A DNA stretch of 64,000 bases from Sphingomonas panacis (GCF_001717955.1 NZ_CP014168.1:3133501-3197500); one strand, 5' to 3'. Positions 18,530 to 27,582 are shown, counted from the first letter of the stretch. Notes: generated by a model from the letters alone, not told the origin. Numbers and translations: made by a program.

Positions 18530-19477
18530 ATGCTGTCGCCGCACCCCTATCGCCGCGCCATTCCCGCTGGCGCGCGGATCGGCTTCTGGCGTGCGCGCGA
18601 CGGGTGGATGCTCCGCCGCTTCGACTGGCCGGCGGACGTGACCCCGCGCGGCAGCATCCTGTTCCAGGCCGGGCGCGGCGACGTGTTCGAGAAATATCTG
18701 GAGACGCTGGCGCACTGGCACGATCAAGGCTGGTCGATCACCGCGTTCGACTGGCGCGGGCAGGGCGGCTCGGGACGGCTTTCGGGTGATCCCCGCGTCG
18801 GCCATGTCGAGGATTTCTCGCTCTATATCGAGGACTTCGAGGAATTTTGGCGGGCGTGGCGCGCTGAGGCGGCCGGGCCGACGGTCGCGATCGGACATTC
18901 GATGGGCGGGCATCTCGTGCTGCGCGCGATCACCGAAGGGTGCATCGCGCCGGACGTGGCGGTACTGGTCGCGCCGATGCTGGGGCTGAAGAGCCCGGTC
19001 GGCGCGGAGGTCGGCGAATGGGCGGCGCGGCGGATCGGCGGGCGCGGCGACGGTGCGCGGCGCGCGTGGCGCGGCAATGAAATCCCGGCAACGACTGAGA
19101 CCCGACAGGCGCTGCTCACCCACGACGATGCGCGCTATCAGGACGAAATTTTCTGGCAGACGGCGCAGCCCGACCTGCGGCTCGGCCCGCCGAGCTGGCG
19201 CTGGCTGATCGAAGCCTTCGCCTCGACTCGCCTGCTGCGCACCGATTCGCGGCTCGCCGACGTGCGTGTGCCGGTGCTGATGCTGGTCGCCGATTACGAC
19301 AAACTCGTCTCCGCGCGTGCAGCGCTGCGCGTCGCGTCGCGGCTGCCCGACGTGCGCGTAGTGCGCTTCGGCCGCGAGTGCGCGCATGAGATATTGCGCG
19401 AGGTCGACGCGGTGCGTGACCGTGCGCTCGGCGAGATCGACGCTTTCCTCGCGGCGCGGCTGGGGGCCGGCGCATGA
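18530..19477 (+). CDS. alpha/beta hydrolase, lysophospholipase/monoacylglycerol-lipase-like
   Basis: Serine hydrolase of 315 residues resembling PldB-type lysophospholipases. It shows the oxyanion/cap-entry region GSILFQAGRGDVFEKYLETL, FDWRGQGGSGR, the nucleophile elbow AIGHSMGGHLVLRA (Ser124), a late acidic strand VLMLVADYDKLVSA and a His in ECAHEILRE, which together supply a plausible triad. There is no signal peptide, so it is probably cytoplasmic. Its stop overlaps the start of the FAD oxidoreductase (ATGA), indicating a two-gene operon. Substrate unknown. Confidence 0.88.
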   Translation: MLSPHPYRRAIPAGARIGFWRARDGWMLRRFDWPADVTPRGSILFQAGRGDVFEKYLETLAHWHDQGWSITAFDWRGQGGSGRLSGDPRVGHVEDFSLYIEDFEEFWRAWRAEAAGPTVAIGHSMGGHLVLRAITEGCIAPDVAVLVAPMLGLKSPVGAEVGEWAARRIGGRGDGARRAWRGNEIPATTETRQALLTHDDARYQDEIFWQTAQPDLRLGPPSWRWLIEAFASTRLLRTDSRLADVRVPVLMLVADYDKLVSARAALRVASRLPDVRVVRFGRECAHEILREVDAVRDRALGEIDAFLAARLGAGA

Positions 19478-20568
19478 CACGGTTCGACATCGTCATCGTC
19501 GGTGCGGGTATGGCCGGGGCGAGCCTTGCCGCCGCGATCGGTGACCGCGCGCGCGTGCTGCTGATCGAGGCAGAGAGCGCGCCCGGGTATCACGCGACCG
19601 GCCGCTCCGCCGCGTTCTGGTCGGAGACGTATGGCGGGCCGGGCGTGGCGCCGCTCACCACCGCGTCGGGTCCGGTGCTGCAAGCGGGCGGGTTCCTCCA
19701 GCCGCTCGGCTCGCTGCACATCGGCCGGGCGGGCGATGCCGCGGCGATCGACGCGTTCCTCGCGGAATTCGAGGGCAGCGGCATCGCGCTCGAACCGGTC
19801 GATCCCGGCGATCACATCGCCGGGCTGCGCCCCGAATGGACGCTTGGCGTGTTCGAGCCGAGCTGCGCCTATATCGACGTGGCGGGGCTGCATGCGGCGT
19901 ATCTCGCCGCCGCCCGGCGCGCGGGCGCGGTGCTGGCGGTCGATTCACCGTTGCGCGCGGCGACGCGGGACGGCGGCGGGTGGACGATCGCGGCGGGCGC
20001 GGAGACGTATCGCGCGAACATTCTGGTCAACGCCGGTGGCGCATGGGCGGACGCTATCGCGGGACTCGCGGGCGCGGCGCCGATCGGCATCGCCGCCTAT
20101 CGCCGCACCGTCGTCCAGTTGCTGACCGACCCGCCGGCCCCCGCCGGCCTGCCGCATGTCGCCGACATCGGCGGGCGTTTCTATTTCAAGCCCGAGGCGG
20201 GCGGGCGGCTGTGGCTCAGCCCGCATGACGAGACGCCGGCACTGCCCGGCGACGTGCAGCCCGAAGAGATCGACGTCGCGCTGGCGATCGATCGGTTCGA
20301 GCATGTTGTCGACTGGCGTGTCGCCAGGCTGGAGCGGCGCTGGGCGGGGCTGCGCAGCTTCGCGCCCGATCGGCTGCCGGTCTATGGCTTCGATGCGCGC
20401 GTGCCCGGCTTCTTCTGGTGCGCGGGGCAGGGCGGGTTCGGCATCCAGACCGCCCCCGCCGCCGCCGCGCTCGCCGCCGCCGTGTTGCTGGGGGCAACGC
20501 CCGACCCGATCGCCGCCGCGATCGACCCCGCGCGCTATGCGCCCGGACGCTTCGCCACCCCGGCGTGA
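19474..20568 (+). CDS. FAD-dependent oxidoreductase (DAO/glycine-oxidase-like)
   Basis: A 364-residue DAO-superfamily flavoprotein. The N-terminal Rossmann fold reads [20 protein letters not shown], followed by ATGRSAAFWSETYGG, a substrate-domain region (GGRFYFKPEAGGRLWLSPHDETP) and the C-terminal FAD motif FFWCAGQGGFGIQTAPAAA. Family members oxidise amino acids, sarcosine or 2-hydroxy acids; the sequence does not tell which. It overlaps the preceding hydrolase by four bases. Confidence 0.88.
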   Translation: MTRFDIVIVGAGMAGASLAAAIGDRARVLLIEAESAPGYHATGRSAAFWSETYGGPGVAPLTTASGPVLQAGGFLQPLGSLHIGRAGDAAAIDAFLAEFEGSGIALEPVDPGDHIAGLRPEWTLGVFEPSCAYIDVAGLHAAYLAAARRAGAVLAVDSPLRAATRDGGGWTIAAGAETYRANILVNAGGAWADAIAGLAGAAPIGIAAYRRTVVQLLTDPPAPAGLPHVADIGGRFYFKPEAGGRLWLSPHDETPALPGDVQPEEIDVALAIDRFEHVVDWRVARLERRWAGLRSFAPDRLPVYGFDARVPGFFWCAGQGGFGIQTAPAAAALAAAVLLGATPDPIAAAIDPARYAPGRFATPA

Positions 20569-20602
20569 CGCCGAGCCCCGGCGCAAGCCTGGGCGACGGA
20601 GA

Positions 20603-21181
20603 TTACCGCCTGCCCGGCTCGGGCATCACGATCGTCGGGCCGAGGTTCTTGATGACATCCCGCGCATCGAACGCCCGCACGTTGCGTTCGGGCTTCGGGC
20701 CACGCCCGAGGACGATCTCGGCATGCGCCTCGAACTTCTCGACGGTCTGGATGTCGATGCCGCGATCCCAAAACGGGCTGCCGCCATACGGGCTCCACGA
20801 TCGCCAGCCGAACCCGCGCCCGTAATAGCTCCACGCCGGACCCCAATAGCCATAAGGCCCGCCGACGAACGGCTCTGGCGTCGCATAGGTGCGCGTGCTC
20901 TTGTCGGTCTGTCGGTCGGCCAGCACGAAATAGTCATAGCCCTGCTGCACGGTCAGTTGCGCGGCGCGGAACAGCAGATACCGCTCGACGGTCTCGCGCG
21001 GGGTGTAGCCGTTGCCGGCGAAGCTCACCATGAAGCGGTTCGCCTCGATCTGGCGGTCGCTATAGCCGGTGCGCGCGAAGCCCGATCCGGTGGCGGGGCG
21101 ATACGGGGTCTGCGTAGCGCAGCCAGCGGCGAGCAGGGTGGTGGCGAGTAGCACGCCGGTCAGCATTCGGGATTTGGACAT
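20603..21181 (-). CDS. exported lipoprotein of unknown function
   Basis: The 192-residue product begins with a lipoprotein signal (MLTGVLLATTLLAAGCATQ), then a conserved-looking domain with GYSDRQIEANRFMVSFAGNGYTP and YLLFRAAQLTVQQGYDYFVL, similar to a family of small alphaproteobacterial lipoproteins (CC0125/CC1285-type, known only as a conserved family). The middle is rich in Tyr, Gly and Trp. The ATG at 21181 is preferred because GGAGG precedes it; an in-frame start at 21274 would hide the signal. It converges on the FAD oxidoreductase. Confidence 0.8.
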   Translation of the reverse strand: MSKSRMLTGVLLATTLLAAGCATQTPYRPATGSGFARTGYSDRQIEANRFMVSFAGNGYTPRETVERYLLFRAAQLTVQQGYDYFVLADRQTDKSTRTYATPEPFVGGPYGYWGPAWSYYGRGFGWRSWSPYGGSPFWDRGIDIQTVEKFEAHAEIVLGRGPKPERNVRAFDARDVIKNLGPTIVMPEPGRR

Positions 21182-21309
21182 CAGGGCCTCCAAAGGATCG
21201 GTGACTGCGACAAACCGTGTCGTGAACACCGCCAAACGAAAACGTCCAGCCGACGATAAAGTCGCCATCGCCAATGTCCCGTGACAAATTTGATACCTGA
21301 AACTGCCGA

Positions 21310-22425
21310 TCAGCCACTGAGGCGCGCGCGATAATGGTCGAGCACCGGCGCCGCGCCCTTGCGGGACAACACGGCCGCCAGCCCGTGCGCGGCGTCTTCC
21401 GCAGCGGGCGTGGCACGCGCGACCATCGCCGCTTCATAGCGCTCGACAGCCGGCCAGCCCGCGCCCGAGGTCAGCGCCTCGGCAAGATCGACCGCGTCGG
21501 CAAGCGCGAGATTGACGCCTTCACCCGCGAACGGCGACATCAGATGCGCCGCGTCACCCAGCAAGGTCACGCCCGGAACGCTCGGCCAGCGATACCCGAT
21601 CGGCAGCGCATAGAGCGGCCGCACCCCGAGCAGATCGCCGCCGCCGATCAGATCGCGCAGCGCGGACGACCAACCTTCGAACACCGCCAGCGTCGCCGCA
21701 CGCGCCGCCTCGCGCGGCATGGCGCCGAGCGCCCACGCGTCCGCCTCGTCGATCCGCCAGCCGGCATAGCCGCGAATATGGTCGTGACCGTTCCGCTGCC
21801 CGATCAGCACGCGGTTCTCGCCGACCGCGAACATCTTGCCCGCCCCGACCAGAGCATCGACCTGCGGATGCCGCCGCCGATCGAACCCGAGTTCGACGAA
21901 CACCGCGCCTTCATAGCGCGGCTGGACATCGCTCAGCAGCGCGCGCAGCCGCGACCAGCCACCATCCGCGCCGATCACGATGTCGAACGCCTGTGTACCG
22001 CCTGCGGTGACGACAGTGTGGCCGCTCTCGTCCGAGGTAATCGCCTCGACCCGGCTGGCCCAGCGGACCATCCCCTCGGGCAGCGATTCCAGCAGGATGC
22101 GGCGCAGCGCGCTGCGGTCGATCTCGGGACGGTCGTCGCCGTGACCGTCGCGGTCGAACAGCAAGGTGCCGTCCGCGTCATATAGCCGGTCGCCCTGATC
22201 CTCCGGCCGCGCTTCGGCCAGAAAGGCATCCTCCAGCCCCGCCGCGCGTATCGCGTGCTGCCCGGTCTCCGCATGCAGATCGAGCGAGCCGCCCTGCGGG
22301 CGCTCGTCGGCATGCGCGTCGCGCTCGAACACAATCGGGGCGAGACCGTGCAGGTGCAGCAGTCGCGCCAGCATCAGCCCGCCGGGGCCGCCGCCGATGA
22401 TCGCGATACGTGGGTCGATTGTCAT
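21310..22425 (-). CDS. FAD-dependent monooxygenase (PHBH fold, TetX-like)
   Basis: Single-component flavin hydroxylase, 371 residues. FAD-binding motifs are RIAIIGGGPGGLMLARLLHLHG, VIGADGGWSRLR (DG motif) and VTLLGDAAHLMSPFAGEGVNLALADA (GD motif). The overall pattern resembles TetX-type enzymes, which hydroxylate small aromatic or polyketide substrates including tetracyclines; substrate cannot be read from sequence. The start at 22425 follows GAGGAGG. It is divergent from a MarR regulator, with two identical-arm palindromes in the 54-base gap, so it is very likely repressed by that regulator and induced by an aromatic ligand. Confidence 0.88.
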   Translation of the reverse strand: MTIDPRIAIIGGGPGGLMLARLLHLHGLAPIVFERDAHADERPQGGSLDLHAETGQHAIRAAGLEDAFLAEARPEDQGDRLYDADGTLLFDRDGHGDDRPEIDRSALRRILLESLPEGMVRWASRVEAITSDESGHTVVTAGGTQAFDIVIGADGGWSRLRALLSDVQPRYEGAVFVELGFDRRRHPQVDALVGAGKMFAVGENRVLIGQRNGHDHIRGYAGWRIDEADAWALGAMPREAARAATLAVFEGWSSALRDLIGGGDLLGVRPLYALPIGYRWPSVPGVTLLGDAAHLMSPFAGEGVNLALADAVDLAEALTSGAGWPAVERYEAAMVARATPAAEDAAHGLAAVLSRKGAAPVLDHYRARLSG

Positions 22426-22444
22426 GGTCGCCTCCTCGATGTAC

Positions 22445-22476
22445 ATAGGAGCCTATATATAAACATAGGAACCTAT
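22445..22476. promoter_or_regulatory. tandem MarR operators in divergent promoter
   Basis: Two palindromes, ATAGGAGCCTAT (22445-22456) and ATAGGAACCTAT (22465-22476), have identical five-base arms and centres exactly 20 bases apart, so two dimers would bind on the same DNA face. They fill the gap between the monooxygenase start (22425) and the MarR start (22480) and overlap an A/T-rich TATATAA that could be a -10. Position and symmetry strongly suggest autoregulated divergent control. Confidence 0.8.
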
Positions 22477-22479
22477 GCA

Positions 22480-22926
22480 ATGGTCGATCCCGCCTGGACG
22501 CCGATGGTTACGCCCGGCCATTATTTCACCCGGATTGCGCGCGCGCTGGGGCGGATCGGCGACAGGCGGCTCGGGCCGCTAGGGTTCGCGACCGCGCAGC
22601 TCCCGGTGCTGTCGGCGCTGCGCGACGGCGAGAGGAAGTCGCAAACCGAGCTGGCGCGCTGGGCCAAGGTCGAGCAGCCAACGATGGCGCAACTGCTCAC
22701 GCGGATGGAACGCGACGGTCTGGTCCAGCGCGAACCCGATCCCGCCGACCGCCGCAGCAGCCTGATATCGCTCACCGAAAGCGCGCGCGCGAAACTGCCC
22801 GCCGGCCGCGAGATCCTGCGTCAGGGCAATGTGGATGCGATGCGCGGGCTGTCCGACGCGGAGGTCGAGACGCTGATCGGGTTGCTGAAACGCGTGCTCG
22901 CGAACGTGGAGGCGATGGAGGGGTAA
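22480..22926 (+). CDS. MarR family transcriptional regulator
   Basis: A 148-residue winged-helix regulator. The N-terminal helix (GHYFTRIARALGRIGDRRLGPLGFATAQLPVLSAL) forms the dimer arm, the recognition region is SQTELARWAKVEQPTMAQLLTRMERDGLV, and the wing is REPDPADRRSSLISLT. MarR proteins usually repress a neighbouring gene and release DNA on binding small aromatic compounds. It is divergent to the flavin monooxygenase and starts four bases after the second operator, which implies autorepression. It ends at a GC-rich hairpin. Confidence 0.92.
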   Translation: MVDPAWTPMVTPGHYFTRIARALGRIGDRRLGPLGFATAQLPVLSALRDGERKSQTELARWAKVEQPTMAQLLTRMERDGLVQREPDPADRRSSLISLTESARAKLPAGREILRQGNVDAMRGLSDAEVETLIGLLKRVLANVEAMEG

Positions 22927-22935
22927 GCTGCTCAA

Positions 22936-22957
22936 TCCTCCCCCTGGCGGGGGAGGA
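22936..22957. terminator. bidirectional hairpin between marR and HPr genes
   Basis: Perfect nine-base stem TCCTCCCCC / GGGGGAGGA with TGGC loop, placed between two convergent stops (22926 and 22964). No strong U-run on either side, so it is a probable but not classic terminator. Confidence 0.55.
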
Positions 22958-22963
22958 CTCCGT

Positions 22964-23239
22964 TCAATCCTCGCCGAAGCGCGCCTCGACCAGCTCCGCC
23001 AGCGTGCTCACCGCATGTTCGGCGCCGTCGCCCTCGGCGCGAATGACGATCGAATCGCCCATTGCCGCGCCCAGCATCATCAGCCCCATGATCGAGGTTC
23101 CCGTCACCGATCCGGCGCCATCCTTCTCGACCGCGACTTCGCAGGGCAGGGTGGAGGCGAGCGTCACGAATTTTGCGCTCGCGCGCGCGTGCAGGCCACG
23201 CTTGTTGGTGATGAGGACCGTCCGTTCAATCTGGCTCAC
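22964..23239 (-). CDS. ptsH: phosphocarrier protein HPr (regulatory PTS)
   Basis: Small phosphoryl carrier of 91 residues. The active-site His17 is in RGLHARASAKF, and Ser49 in GTSIMGLMML matches the serine that HPr kinase phosphorylates. In alphaproteobacteria this HPr serves the regulatory PTS and not sugar import. The ATG at 23239 overlaps the stop of the EIIA gene (ATGA). It is the last gene of the chvI-chvG-hprK-rapZ-EIIA-HPr series. No enzyme I or sugar permease is encoded in the window. Confidence 0.95.
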   Translation of the reverse strand: MSQIERTVLITNKRGLHARASAKFVTLASTLPCEVAVEKDGAGSVTGTSIMGLMMLGAAMGDSIVIRAEGDGAEHAVSTLAELVEARFGED

Positions 23240-23643
23240 GCCGCCGCTTCTCCCAGCACTTCGGAGGCTACCGAGATGTATTTGCGGCCAGCTTCGCGGG
23301 CTGCGGCGACCGCGTCCACCACTTTCATCGCCTTGCGCGCCGATTCGAGCCGGATCAGCATCGGCAGGTTGATGCCGGCGATCACCTCGATCCGTCCGCG
23401 CTCCATCAGCGAAATCGCGAGGTTGGAGGGGGTGCCGCCGAACAGATCGGTCAGCACGATCACTCCGCGCCCGGCATCGACCAGCTTGATCGCTTCGGCG
23501 ATGTCGTTGCGGCGCGCTTCCATGTCGTCTTCGGGGCCGATCGCGACCGTGGCGATCCGCTCCTGCTTGCCGACGACATGCTCCATCGCGGTCACGAATT
23601 CATCGGCGAGCCGACCGTGAGTCACCAATACGAGCCCGATCAT
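23236..23643 (-). CDS. PTS EIIA component, mannose family (EIIA-Man-like)
   Basis: A 135-residue stand-alone IIA domain with phospho-accepting His9 in VLVTHGRLADEF and the family signature VLTDLFGGTPSNLA. Stand-alone EIIA-Man proteins in alphaproteobacteria have no cognate permease and act as regulatory acceptors from HPr. It follows rapZ by 16 bases and overlaps the HPr gene by four. Confidence 0.94.
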   Translation of the reverse strand: MIGLVLVTHGRLADEFVTAMEHVVGKQERIATVAIGPEDDMEARRNDIAEAIKLVDAGRGVIVLTDLFGGTPSNLAISLMERGRIEVIAGINLPMLIRLESARKAMKVVDAVAAAREAGRKYISVASEVLGEAAA

Positions 23644-23659
23644 CGCGCAATCCTGCTCA

Positions 23660-24610
23660 TCAAACCTGCGTCCCGTCCCCGTCGGCTACCCCCCGGGCGC
23701 CCTCCAGCGAGTCTTGCGGCGATGCAGCAAGATCGCGATGCGCGACCGTGGGCGAAAAACCCGCGCCGCGCAACCGCGCCGCCACCCGCTCGGTGACATG
23801 AACCGAGCGGTGTCTCCCTCCGGTACAGCCGAAGGCGATGGTGACATAGGATTTTCCCTCCGCCCTGTAGCGTGGCAGCAACAGCAGCAGCAGCGATTCG
23901 ATCTGCCCGACGGCAGTCTCGTAAGCCGGGTCTTCGGCGATATAGGCGCCGACGTCAGCATCGAGTCCCGTACCGGGACGAAGCTCGGGCACCCAATGCG
24001 GATTGCGCAGGAAGCGCATGTCGAAGACGAGATCCGCGCTGCGCGGCAACCCGCGCGCGAAGCCGAACGACATCACCTGCAACGTCGGCTCGCCGAGCCG
24101 TTCGCCCGAGAAGGTCGCGCGGACTTGCTGCGCGAGTTCGTTCGCGGTCATGTCGGTGGTGTCGATCAGCCGGTTGGCCCAACTGCGCAGCGGCGCCAGC
24201 AGTTCGCGTTCGCGCGCGATCCCGTCCACCGCCGGCCGGTCGAGCGCGAGCGGGTGCCGCCGCCGCGTCTCGGAATAGCGCCGCGCCAGCTCGCCCCCGG
24301 CGCAATCGAGGAACAACGTGCCGATGTCGAGGCGATGCCCCTCGCGCAGCGACTCGATCCGGCTGACGATCCGCGCCGGATCGAAATCGCGCGTGCGCGC
24401 ATCGATGCCGATCGCGAGCGGCTGCGACGATCCGTCCGCGCCCTCGGGCAACGGCGCGCTCAGCAGCCGGTCGAGCAGCGCCAGCGGCAGATTGTCGACG
24501 ATCTCCCAGCCGAGATCCTCCAGCGTGCGCAGCACGGTGGACTTGCCTGCGCCAGACATGCCGGTGACGAGAAGGATATCCTTACGATCGCCAATACCCA
24601 TCGCCGTCAT
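23660..24610 (-). CDS. rapZ: RNase adapter/nucleotide-binding protein RapZ
   Basis: P-loop protein of 316 residues; in E. coli RapZ steers small-RNA decay and amino-sugar metabolism, while the alphaproteobacterial role is less clear. Walker A is GMSGAGKST (residues 17-25), with LALLDRLLSAPLPEG and FLDC motifs in the N-terminal kinase-like half. The C-terminal half has SFGFARGLPRSADLVFDMRFLRNPHW and the hallmark FGCTGGRHRSVHVTERVA. The tail is slightly longer than usual. Its ATG overlaps the hprK stop (ATGA). Confidence 0.95.
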   Translation of the reverse strand: MTAMGIGDRKDILLVTGMSGAGKSTVLRTLEDLGWEIVDNLPLALLDRLLSAPLPEGADGSSQPLAIGIDARTRDFDPARIVSRIESLREGHRLDIGTLFLDCAGGELARRYSETRRRHPLALDRPAVDGIARERELLAPLRSWANRLIDTTDMTANELAQQVRATFSGERLGEPTLQVMSFGFARGLPRSADLVFDMRFLRNPHWVPELRPGTGLDADVGAYIAEDPAYETAVGQIESLLLLLLPRYRAEGKSYVTIAFGCTGGRHRSVHVTERVAARLRGAGFSPTVAHRDLAASPQDSLEGARGVADGDGTQV

Positions 24611-25035
24611 GTCGCCTCGCCAGTCACACGCCGCAACGCCAGTTCCACCTTGAGCGGCGCCGAAGCCTCATGAGAATCGGCCCGAATGAGCGGAATTGCA
24701 ATGCCGTAGATTACCTCAGTCAGCCCCGCTTCGGGCATCCGCACCACCGGCTCGCCGAGCCGCACCACCAGCGCGACGGGCGCCATAGCGCGATGGGGGA
24801 GGGGCACGATGCCGATCCCGCGCACCTCGATCAGCCCGGCGATCGTCGCGGGCGGTGCGGCAACCAGCGTGCCGTCCACCACCGTCAGCATCGTCTGGTC
24901 GTCGCTCACCAGCATGGCACCGCGATCGATCAGCCGAAGCGCCAGATCGGACTTGCCGCTGCCCGACGCGCCGATCAGCAGCACCGCATGCGCGCGAATC
25001 GCGACGCACGTCGCATGGAGCCGCGCGGCCGTCAC
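24607..25035 (-). CDS. hprK: HPr kinase/phosphorylase, short alphaproteobacterial form
   Basis: Phosphorylates HPr on serine. The 142-residue protein is the alphaproteobacterial short form lacking the N-terminal domain of Gram-positive HprK. It keeps Walker A GASGSGKSDLALRLI (residues 22-29 the P-loop), LVSDDQTML and the IEVRGIGIVPLP signature. The cognate Ser49 is present in the HPr encoded downstream. Start and stop both overlap neighbours by four bases (ATGA), so chvG-hprK-rapZ form one tightly coupled operon. Confidence 0.94.
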   Translation of the reverse strand: MTAARLHATCVAIRAHAVLLIGASGSGKSDLALRLIDRGAMLVSDDQTMLTVVDGTLVAAPPATIAGLIEVRGIGIVPLPHRAMAPVALVVRLGEPVVRMPEAGLTEVIYGIAIPLIRADSHEASAPLKVELALRRVTGEAT

Positions 25036-26600
25036 GCGCGTGGTCCAAGTGGGAGGCGCACCACGAAGCGCGCGCCGTGAAGTCGGTCCTCGCGCGATTC
25101 GACGTGGATCGTGCCGTGATGCGCCTCGACGATCGTCCGTGCGATCGCGAGGCCAAGCCCAGAATGCTTGCCGAACGATTCGCTATCGGGCCGGAACGAA
25201 TGGAAGCGGTTGAAGATCGTCTCGCGCGATTCCTCCGGCACGCCCGGGCCTTCGTCCTCGACGCGGATCACCAGATCGTCGCCATCCTCGGCGGCGGAGA
25301 TCACGATCACGCCGTGTTCGGGCGAAAAGGAGATCGCGTTGTCGATCAAATTCTCGAACACCCGCTCCAGCCGCGCGCCTTCGCCCAATACGGTGAGCGC
25401 GCCGCCGGTCGGCCGGTCGAAGCGCAGCACCACCTCATGCTCGATCCCGCGCGCAGTGTGCTGTGCGATCAGCCCGGTGATCAGCGCGCCCAGATCCACG
25501 GACTCGAACTTGGCGCGGCCGAGCTGCGCGTCGAGCCGTGACGCCTCGGAAATGTCGGTGATGAGCCGGTCGAGCCGGTGGACGTCATCGCGCACGATCG
25601 CGAGCAATTGCCGCTGAAGCTCGGGATCGCGAACGTTCGCCAGCCCCTCGACTGCCGACCGCAACGACGCGAGCGGGTTCTTCATCTCGTGAGTCACGTC
25701 GGCGGCGAAGGCTTCGATCGCGTCGATCCGCGCGCGGAGCGCGAGGCTCATGTCGGACAGCGCGCGCGCGAGCATGCCGATCTCATCACGCCGCGAGGGC
25801 AACCGCGGCACCACCACCTCACGCGCGCGCCCCATCCGAACGCGCACCGCCGACCAGGCCAGCCGGCGCAGCGGCCGCACGATCGTGCGGGCGAGGAACA
25901 GCGACAGCAGCACCGATACCAGCGATACGATCGCCAGCACCACGCTCAGCCGGAACCGTTCGAGCCGCACCGTCTGGGTGATGTCGCGCGCGTTGACCGT
26001 CGTCATCACCACGCCGCCGTTCGGCACGGCGGCGGCGGCGGTGATGACCGGCGTGCGATCGGGCGCGCGCCACACCGTCGCCGGCGCGCGCAGGCTGTTG
26101 CGGGCCAGCCGCACGTCGGGCCAATCCGAACCGGACCGGCGCTCGCGGTACAGCGGCGCGCGTGGCGCACCGACCACGGTGTCGATCATCGCATCGAGGA
26201 ACCGCGCCGCCGCCATGCCCCAATCCTGCTTGTCGGGGTCGAGCAGAACGAAGTTGCGCTTGCCCAGCGCGCGCGTGTCGAGCACTGGCCGCGCCGCGCG
26301 ATCGTAGAGGCGGATGCGCGTGCCGGTATCGCGCGCCAGCCTGAGCGCAACCGCTGGCCGCGCGTCCGGCGCGACCGCGCCGAGCGCCTCGGCGATCAGC
26401 CGTGCTTCCCGGCTCGCCTGCGCGACGCGGCTGTCGACGATGCGGCTGCGATACGAATCGAGATAGAAGAACCCGCCCGCCAGCATCGCCAGCGCGAACA
26501 CATTGACGAACAGGATGCGCGGGGTCAGCGAGACCCGCGCGGACCAGCGCAGCGTCAGCTCGCGGTCGTCACTCCTCGGAGAAGCGATAGCCGGCTCCAT
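25032..26600 (-). CDS. chvG: ChvG-type sensor histidine kinase
   Basis: Membrane sensor of the ChvG/ChvI (ExoS/BvgS-like) two-component system of alphaproteobacteria, which responds to acid or envelope stress and central carbon status. About 522 residues: first membrane helix [19 protein letters not shown], a periplasmic loop of ~200 residues, second helix [22 protein letters not shown], then DHp with [18 protein letters not shown] (His-box) and HATPase motifs [31 protein letters not shown]. The start is uncertain: the ATG at 26600 overlaps chvI by 32 bases and no better in-frame start was seen. The stop overlaps hprK. Confidence 0.88.
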   Translation of the reverse strand: MEPAIASPRSDDRELTLRWSARVSLTPRILFVNVFALAMLAGGFFYLDSYRSRIVDSRVAQASREARLIAEALGAVAPDARPAVALRLARDTGTRIRLYDRAARPVLDTRALGKRNFVLLDPDKQDWGMAAARFLDAMIDTVVGAPRAPLYRERRSGSDWPDVRLARNSLRAPATVWRAPDRTPVITAAAAVPNGGVVMTTVNARDITQTVRLERFRLSVVLAIVSLVSVLLSLFLARTIVRPLRRLAWSAVRVRMGRAREVVVPRLPSRRDEIGMLARALSDMSLALRARIDAIEAFAADVTHEMKNPLASLRSAVEGLANVRDPELQRQLLAIVRDDVHRLDRLITDISEASRLDAQLGRAKFESVDLGALITGLIAQHTARGIEHEVVLRFDRPTGGALTVLGEGARLERVFENLIDNAISFSPEHGVIVISAAEDGDDLVIRVEDEGPGVPEESRETIFNRFHSFRPDSESFGKHSGLGLAIARTIVEAHHGTIHVESREDRLHGARFVVRLPLGPRA

Positions 26601-27276
26601 ACAGCGTCTCGATCGCGTCGAAATCGGCGTCGGTCTGGCGGAACTTGCGCCGCACGCGCTTGATGTGGCTGTCGATCGTGCGGTCGTCGACATAGATGTC
26701 GTCGTGATAGGCGGCATCCATCAACTGGTTGCGCGTCTTCACCACGCCAGGGCGCTGTGCGAGCGCCTCGAGGATCAGGAACTCGGTGACGGTTAGCGTC
26801 ACGTCGGCGCCGTTCCACGTCACGCGGTGGCGCGCCGTATCCATCGACAGCCGCCCGCGAACCAGCACCGTCTCGGTCGGCTCACCGCCTTCGGCCGCGC
26901 CCGGCGACGACACTTCGGTGCGGCGCAGGATGGCGCGGATGCGCGCGATCAGCAGCCGCTGCGAGAAGGGCTTGGCGATATAATCGTCCGCGCCCATCGC
27001 CAGCCCGAGCGCCTCGTCGAGCTCGTCGTCTTTCGAGGTGAGGAAGATCACGGGGATCATGCTCTTCTCGCGCATCCGCCGCAGCAGCTCGAGCCCGTCC
27101 ATGCGCGGCATCTTGATGTCGAAGATCGCGAGATCGGGCGGATTGTCGATCAGCGCCTTGAGCGCGGTTTCGCCATCCGAATAGACGCGGGTGAGGAATC
27201 CCTCCGCCTGGAGCGCGATCGACACCGAGGTGAGGATGTTGCGGTCATCATCGACGAGCGCGATCGTAGCCGTCAT
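26569..27276 (-). CDS. chvI: ChvI-type response regulator
   Basis: OmpR-family regulator, 235 residues. The receiver has the acidic pocket VDDD, phospho-acceptor Asp53 in [13 protein letters not shown], and the switch residues FLTSKDD and IAKPF. The C-terminal winged helix carries [29 protein letters not shown] and [12 protein letters not shown]. The ATG at 27276 has AAGGTG nine bases upstream; a GTG three codons earlier is the alternative. It leads the six-gene minus-strand operon and is divergent from pckA, matching the usual alphaproteobacterial arrangement in which ChvI and pckA are neighbours. Confidence 0.93.
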   Translation of the reverse strand: MTATIALVDDDRNILTSVSIALQAEGFLTRVYSDGETALKALIDNPPDLAIFDIKMPRMDGLELLRRMREKSMIPVIFLTSKDDELDEALGLAMGADDYIAKPFSQRLLIARIRAILRRTEVSSPGAAEGGEPTETVLVRGRLSMDTARHRVTWNGADVTLTVTEFLILEALAQRPGVVKTRNQLMDAAYHDDIYVDDRTIDSHIKRVRRKFRQTDADFDAIETLYGAGYRFSEE

Positions 27277-27353
27277 CGCAAGCACACCTTCGTTACTGGG
27301 AGACCGCGTTAGTGCAAAGCACGTGATCGCTCAACAGCGTGGAGGCGCGGAGT

Positions 27354-27500
27354 TGGTTCGCGCAGAGGCGCAAAGGGCGCTGAGGGGGTGCGCGCAGGGC
27401 GCCGGGCGGGTTCCGGTCATCCGGCTATCAGGGCGCTTCGCGCCTTCAGGTCATTCTGCTCTCTCATCTTCTTCTTCTCTTTGCGCCTCCGCGTGAACCA
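27354..27500. repeat. inverted repeat between chvI and pckA
   Basis: Arms 27354-27375 and 27479-27500 (TGGTTCGCGCAGAGGCGCAAAG against its complement) agree at 20 of 22 positions, with 103 bases between. The A/C-rich GAGGCGCAAAG motif suggests another dispersed palindrome family, different from A-D. The rest of the 397-base gap (27277-27673) holds no gene that I can support. Confidence 0.75.
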
Positions 27501-27582
27501 AAATCCGACAGATCCCACCAGCGCGCCGATCCGCGATTTTCCCCGCCCTGTCTCGCTGGCGTTCACGCCGGATCGGACGCGT

